Part shown: piece after piece, positions 5,426 through 8,330 of the stretch
Numbering within the stretch: the stretch's first letter is position 1
How the letters are laid out: each line of letters starts with the position of its first letter
Translations under genes and position numbers: made by a program
Notes under the pieces: generated by a model
Told to the model about the DNA's origin: nothing
Database searches by the model: none
The model's input: only the letters and a program-made list of their open reading frames with translations
NCBI GenBank assembly: GCA_946886875.1
Contig: CAMPJN010000153.1
Location: forward strand, 1-8,330
Direction of reading: 5' to 3'
Length of the DNA stretch: 8,330 nt
Source: an uncultured Pseudomonas sp.
Lineage (GTDB): Bacteria > Pseudomonadota > Gammaproteobacteria > Pseudomonadales > Pseudomonadaceae

Positions 5426-5824
5426 GGTGGGCTCGTTGGGGTGTGGGAGCGGGGATTATCGGCGATCGCATCTGCGCTTTGCAGCAAAGTCTAGTGTCGC
5501 CAGAGCTGCCGAACGCGGCACCCGGATTGTGGTTGCTCACGTCAATCTGCCTGAAAATCGACCTGCCCCTGTGCCGCTACGCCCAGGCCCGCGCCGCCGC
5601 CTGATCGGCCGCCGCCGCAGGAATCGCCCGCCGCGAGACGAGACAAACCTGCCCCATTGCAGCCGATAGTGGTAAAGTCGCGCGCAACTTTTCGTGCGTT
5701 GCCAGTCAATATGATTGGCGTTCCGCAGGCTTGAACCTACTGGGTTAACAGCCGCGCGCACGGTTTTCAGGATGGACCCGTCGGGTTCTTCCCTATGCAG
5801 ACTTCTCAGTCCCGGAACCGCGCA
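5426..5824. other. Divergent gene-free region between the Gre-like gene and yibN
   Basis: About 400 bp with no recognisable gene; open frames crossing it are GC-rich and arginine- or proline-laden with no family resemblance. It should hold promoters for both flanking transcripts. On the left are a GATAAT -10-like box (minus strand) and a perfect inverted repeat at 5477-5489. On the right, TATGAT near 5710 could be a -10 for the yibN operon, but its -35 is poor. A short hairpin, ACCC-GTC-GGGT (about 5778-5788), sits in the presumed yibN leader. Confidence 0.5.
5455..5489 (-). promoter_or_regulatory. Possible promoter and operator of the Gre-like gene
   Basis: On the minus strand a GATAAT box (5455-5460) lies about 30 bp before the GTG start. 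Upstream, where a -35 is expected (5478-5483), there is no good hexamer. Instead the perfect inverted repeat CTTTGC-A-GCAAAG (5477-5489) covers the spot. A dimeric regulator bound there would overlap polymerase contacts. The inverted repeat is certain; the promoter role is inferred. Confidence 0.35.
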
Positions 5825-6238
5825 ATGCTTGCCAATTTGATTGAATTCGTTACCACCCATTTTGTCCTTAGCGGCATTTTCGTCACCCTCCTGGCACTGC
5901 TGGCCTTCAGCGAGCTGCGCAAGGGCGGGCAAAGTCTGAGCAGCCGCGAACTGACCGCCTTGATCAACCGCGACGAAGGCCTGGTGCTGGATATCCGCGG
6001 GCAGAAAGACTTCTCCGCCGGGCATATCGTCGGCGCCCTGCACATCCCCTTTGAGAAAATCGCCGCGCGCATGGCCGAGCTGGACAAGCACAAGACCAAG
6101 ACCATTATCGTGGTCGACGCCATGGGGCAGCACGCCGGCGCCGTCAGTCGCGACCTGAAAAAGGCCGGCTACAACGCCGCTAAACTGTCTGGCGGCATCG
6201 CCAGCTGGCGTGGCGACAACCTGCCCCTGGTCAAGTGA
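5825..6238 (+). CDS. yibN: Membrane-anchored rhodanese-like protein YibN (cysteine-free)
   Basis: A 137-residue protein with an N-terminal membrane helix (about 12-28, FVLSGIFVTLLALLAF) and a cytoplasmic rhodanese-like domain (about 40-137). I recognise it by resemblance to E. coli YibN, including the ends LVLDIRGQKDFSAGHI and GGIASWRGDNLPLV and the yibN-grxC-secB gene order. The sulfur-carrying cysteine of true rhodaneses is absent: the active-site loop reads VVDAMGQHAGAV (97-108) and the whole protein has no Cys. Sulfurtransferase activity is therefore unlikely. E. coli YibN has been reported to associate with the YidC/Sec membrane insertion machinery, which fits the neighbourhood. The ATG at 5825 aligns with the usual family start. 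An in-frame ATG at 5795 would add only ten polar residues and also lacks a ribosome site. grxC begins 1 bp after its stop. Confidence 0.85.
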   Translation: MLANLIEFVTTHFVLSGIFVTLLALLAFSELRKGGQSLSSRELTALINRDEGLVLDIRGQKDFSAGHIVGALHIPFEKIAARMAELDKHKTKTIIVVDAMGQHAGAVSRDLKKAGYNAAKLSGGIASWRGDNLPLVK

Positions 6239-6239
6239 C

Positions 6240-6494
6240 ATGCCACAGGTCGTTATCTATTCCAGTGACTGGTGCCCCTATTGCATCCGCGCCAAGCAGT
6301 TATTGGCCAGTAAGGGTGTGGCATTCGAAGAAATCAAGGTCGACGGCAAGCCTGATGTGCGTGCCGAAATGACCCGCAAGGCGCGGCAGACATCAGTGCC
6401 GCAAATCTGGATCGGCGACCACCATGTGGGCGGTTGCGACGATCTCTATGCCCTGGAGCGCGCCGGCAAACTCGACGCGCTGCTTAAGGCTTAA
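6240..6494 (+). CDS. grxC: Glutaredoxin 3 (GrxC)
   Basis: An 84-residue dithiol glutaredoxin that reduces disulfides and glutathione mixed disulfides in the cytoplasm using glutathione. The active site CPYC is at 12-15, the cis-Pro motif TSVP at 51-54 and the glutathione-binding GGCDD at 64-68, all typical of GrxC. Length matches the family. I choose the ATG at 6240, because the in-frame start at 6210 would add ten codons lying inside yibN and is not part of the glutaredoxin fold. It starts 1 bp after yibN, implying translational coupling, and is followed by secB after 32 bp. Confidence 0.96.
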   Translation: MPQVVIYSSDWCPYCIRAKQLLASKGVAFEEIKVDGKPDVRAEMTRKARQTSVPQIWIGDHHVGGCDDLYALERAGKLDALLKA

Positions 6495-6526
6495 CCCTCA
6501 GTACATTCGATTAAGAAGGCTTTGTC

Positions 6527-7015
6527 ATGACCGAACAAGCTAGCAACGGCGCCGCACAAGACGAACAAAACCCGCAGTTCTCGCTGCAGCGCATCTATGT
6601 GCGCGATCTGTCTTTCGAAGCGCCGAAGAGCCCGGAAATCTTCCGTCAGGAGTGGACGCCGAGCGTCGCCATGGACCTCAACACCCGCCAGAAGAATCTC
6701 GATGGTGACTTCTTCGAAGTGGTGCTGACCCTGTCGGTCACCGTGAAAAATGGTGAGGAAACCGCCTTTATCGCCGAAGTGCAGCAGGCCGGGATCTTCC
6801 TGATCAAAGGGTTGGATGCCGCCTCCATGAGCCACACCCTGGGCGCCTTCTGCCCGAACATCCTGTTCCCCTACGCGCGCGAAACCCTCGACAGCCTGGT
6901 AGTACGCGGCTCGTTCCCGGCGCTGATGCTGGCGCCGGTGAATTTCGACGCCCTCTACGCCCAGGAAATGCAGCGCATTCAGCAGCAGGCCGCCGAGGCC
7001 GCTCCGGCGCACTAA
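6527..7015 (+). CDS. secB: Protein-export chaperone SecB
   Basis: A 162-residue cytoplasmic chaperone that holds unfolded precursors and passes them to SecA for export through SecYEG; the family works as a tetramer. Signatures include [12 protein letters not shown] near residue 22, [13 protein letters not shown] near 84, and the strongly conserved [20 protein letters not shown] block from about 105. The acidic N-terminus and the glutamine/alanine-rich tail are common in Pseudomonas SecB. AAGAAGG (6513-6519) lies 7 nt before the ATG, a good ribosome site. It is the last gene of the yibN-grxC-secB operon, ahead of a terminator. Confidence 0.97.
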   Translation: MTEQASNGAAQDEQNPQFSLQRIYVRDLSFEAPKSPEIFRQEWTPSVAMDLNTRQKNLDGDFFEVVLTLSVTVKNGEETAFIAEVQQAGIFLIKGLDAASMSHTLGAFCPNILFPYARETLDSLVVRGSFPALMLAPVNFDALYAQEMQRIQQQAAEAAPAH

Positions 7016-7039
7016 AGCGCGACGTTGTGCAATGCGATC

Positions 7040-7065
7040 AAAAAAGCGCCTGCGGGCGCTTTTTT
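7040..7065 (+). terminator. Bidirectional terminator between secB and trmL
   Basis: Stem AGCGCC (7045-7050) with GGCGCT (7055-7060) and a TGCG loop, flanked by six A on the left and six T on the right. The A and T runs extend the pairing. The symmetry fits a shared terminator for the yibN-grxC-secB transcript and the convergent trmL transcript. Confidence 0.9.
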
Positions 7066-7124
7066 GTTGGGCGGTGATTATTGCTCTGTCCGTGATGGGT
7101 AAGTCGCTACCCATCTGCAACGCC

Positions 7125-7586
7125 TTACTCCAAGGCGAAATCGAGCTGGCGCCAGGCCTCGAACACCACCACGGCGACGGCATTGGACAGATTCAGGCTA
7201 CGGCTTTCCGGGCGCATGGGCAGACGCAGGCGCTGTTGGTCGGGAATTTGTGCGAGCAAATCGGCCGGCAAGCCGCGGCTTTCCGGGCCGAACAGCAGTA
7301 AGTCGCCTTTACGGAACTGCATTTGCGTATAGCCGTTACTGGCTTTTGTGGTAAATGCCAATATCCTGTCACTAGCGGTATCTGTGATACATTCGGCCAA
7401 TGAATGATGGCGTTTTAATGTCGCGTACTCATGGTAATCCAGTCCCGCGCGACGCAAGCGCTTGTCATCCAGGTCGAAGCCCAGGGGCTCGATCAGGTGC
7501 AGCTGGCAGCCGGTGTTAGCGCACAAACGAATGATATTGCCAGTGTTCGGTGGGATTTCTGGCTGAAACAGAACGACATGGAACAT
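7125..7586 (-). CDS. trmL: tRNA (cytidine/uridine-34 2'-O)-methyltransferase TrmL
   Basis: A 153-residue SPOUT-class enzyme that uses S-adenosylmethionine to methylate the 2'-O of the wobble nucleotide in leucine tRNAs. Motifs are NTGNIIR at 14-20 (motif 1), FGPESRGLP at 99-107 (motif 2) and the knot-forming LNLSNAVA at 131-138 (motif 3). Length equals the family norm. The start [17 protein letters not shown] is the standard one. It converges on secB and is divergent from mshI, with about 115 bp between the two starts. Confidence 0.95.
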   Translation of the reverse strand: MFHVVLFQPEIPPNTGNIIRLCANTGCQLHLIEPLGFDLDDKRLRRAGLDYHEYATLKRHHSLAECITDTASDRILAFTTKASNGYTQMQFRKGDLLLFGPESRGLPADLLAQIPDQQRLRLPMRPESRSLNLSNAVAVVVFEAWRQLDFALE

Positions 7587-7701
7587 TGATCGAACTCAGG
7601 GAGAGGGCCAAGGGTTACAGTCTACAGTGTGCCGCCGTCAGTCGGCCGTCGCCAAGGCGATGGATGAAGTGGAATTCGGGTGACACAGGGGAATGCAGTT
7701 A

Positions 7702-8330
7702 GTGTGGTTCACTAGAAAAAAAATAAGAAACGACGGGTTGTTGGGTATCGAACTCGGACCAGAGGGCATCGCCCTGGCGAACGTTCTGCGCACGCCCGAT
7801 CAAGTACCCCGGCTGAGCCATTGCGAATTTCGCGCCGCGCCGGCGTCGGAACAACCCGCATTGCTCAAAGCCATGGTCGCCGAACTCGGCCTCGAAGGCA
7901 TGCCGGTCAACCTGGTGCTGCACCCCGCGACCTATCAGATGCTCCTGCTCGACAGCCCCGAAGTGGCGGCCGAAGAGCTGCGCGATGCGATGCGCTGGCG
8001 GGTCAAGGAACTGATCAGCGAGCCGCTCGATCAGGTCGTCGTCGATGCATTCCCCCTGCCTGTCGATGCCTACCGCGGCCGTTCGCGCATGGCCTATTGC
8101 GCGGTACTCGGCAAGGCCGAGATGCAGCGCTGGGGCGAGATGATCAGGCACGCTGGGCTCAGGCTCGGCAGTATCGACGTCACCGAAATGGCTTTTCGCA
8201 ATCTTGGCCTGCTGGCCGGCGCCGAGGGTATGAACGTGGCGTTGTTGCGTCTGCGCTCCAGTGAAGGTCTGATCTGTGTGCAGCATGGCGCCGACCTCTA
8301 TATGGCGCGGCGCATCGAGCACGGTCTGGA
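7702..8330 (+). CDS. mshI: MSHA pilus biogenesis protein MshI, N-terminal part (runs off window)
   Basis: About 209 residues of a PilM/MshI-like, actin-fold protein of the mannose-sensitive haemagglutinin type IV pilus system. The family is thought to form part of the inner-membrane assembly platform that links the motor to the pilus. Visible features are the first strand motif LLGIELGPEGIALANV, the HPATYQMLLLDSPEV segment, EELRDAMRWRVKELI, and a second actin-like strand, GMNVALLRLRSSEGLICVQHG. Two starts are possible. GTG at 7702 has AGGGGA 9 bases upstream at good spacing and gives MWFTRKK. ATG at 7693 lies directly against that same site, too close to use it. I prefer 7702. The frame is open to the window end, and mshJ and further msh genes would be expected beyond it. 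Confidence 0.78.
   Translation, partial: MWFTRKKIRNDGLLGIELGPEGIALANVLRTPDQVPRLSHCEFRAAPASEQPALLKAMVAELGLEGMPVNLVLHPATYQMLLLDSPEVAAEELRDAMRWRVKELISEPLDQVVVDAFPLPVDAYRGRSRMAYCAVLGKAEMQRWGEMIRHAGLRLGSIDVTEMAFRNLGLLAGAEGMNVALLRLRSSEGLICVQHGADLYMARRIEHGL

Noticed and set aside
5590..5640. GCC/CGC-rich run as a trinucleotide repeat or REP element
   Set aside because: The run is irregular, with no repeated unit or REP-like palindrome elsewhere in the window.
5537..6241. 234-codon minus-strand open frame over the yibN region
   Set aside because: It is antisense to yibN and continues into low-complexity Arg/Gly sequence, with no ribosome site or domain signature.
6491..7183. 230-codon minus-strand open frame opposite secB
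   Set aside because: It is antisense to secB and crosses the terminator; no protein family is recognisable.
7699..8322. 207-codon minus-strand open frame opposite mshI
   Set aside because: The plus strand encodes a recognisable MshI with a ribosome site. The antisense product (rich in His, Gln and Ala) has no family resemblance.

Overview
This GC-rich window reads as chromosomal DNA from Pseudomonas or a close gammaproteobacterial relative. The evidence is a class II fructose-bisphosphate aldolase typical of the genus, the conserved yibN-grxC-secB order followed by a convergent trmL, Pseudomonas-type small proteins (DUF2789, a divergent GreA/GreB-like factor), two PL7 alginate lyases, and the start of an MSHA-pilus gene (mshI). 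No rRNA, tRNA, CRISPR array, transposase or phage gene was seen.

Left part (1-3270): the 3' end of fba (to 474) and a terminator are followed by a convergent PL7 alginate lyase gene (552-1241, minus) with a long upstream region. The same arrangement then recurs. A decayed 3' fragment of fba (about 1746-2026), a near-copy of the terminator, a second PL7 lyase gene (2098-2772, minus) and a related upstream region follow in the same order. This is a tandem duplication of roughly 1.5 kb that carried the end of the neighbouring aldolase gene with it. Comparing the two lyase upstream regions shows conserved blocks at matching spacing: a sigma70-like promoter, a decamer 20 bp upstream of it, and two inverted repeats just downstream.

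Middle part (3271-5794): a DUF45/YgjP-like zinc metallopeptidase gene overlaps a convergent DUF2789 gene tail to tail. A divergently read periplasmic solute-binding-like protein follows, then a convergent GreA/GreB-like gene. A 0.4-kb gene-free stretch comes next, with a perfect 6-1-6 inverted repeat near the Gre-like gene's start.

Right part (5825-8330): yibN (membrane-anchored rhodanese-like, without any cysteine), grxC and secB form a likely operon for protein export and thiol redox. It ends at a terminator shared with the convergent tRNA methyltransferase gene trmL. Divergent from trmL, the 5' part of mshI runs off the window, so an MSHA pilus locus probably continues to the right.

The most unusual feature is the duplicated alginate-lyase segment with its fba scar. 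The rest is ordinary housekeeping gene content.
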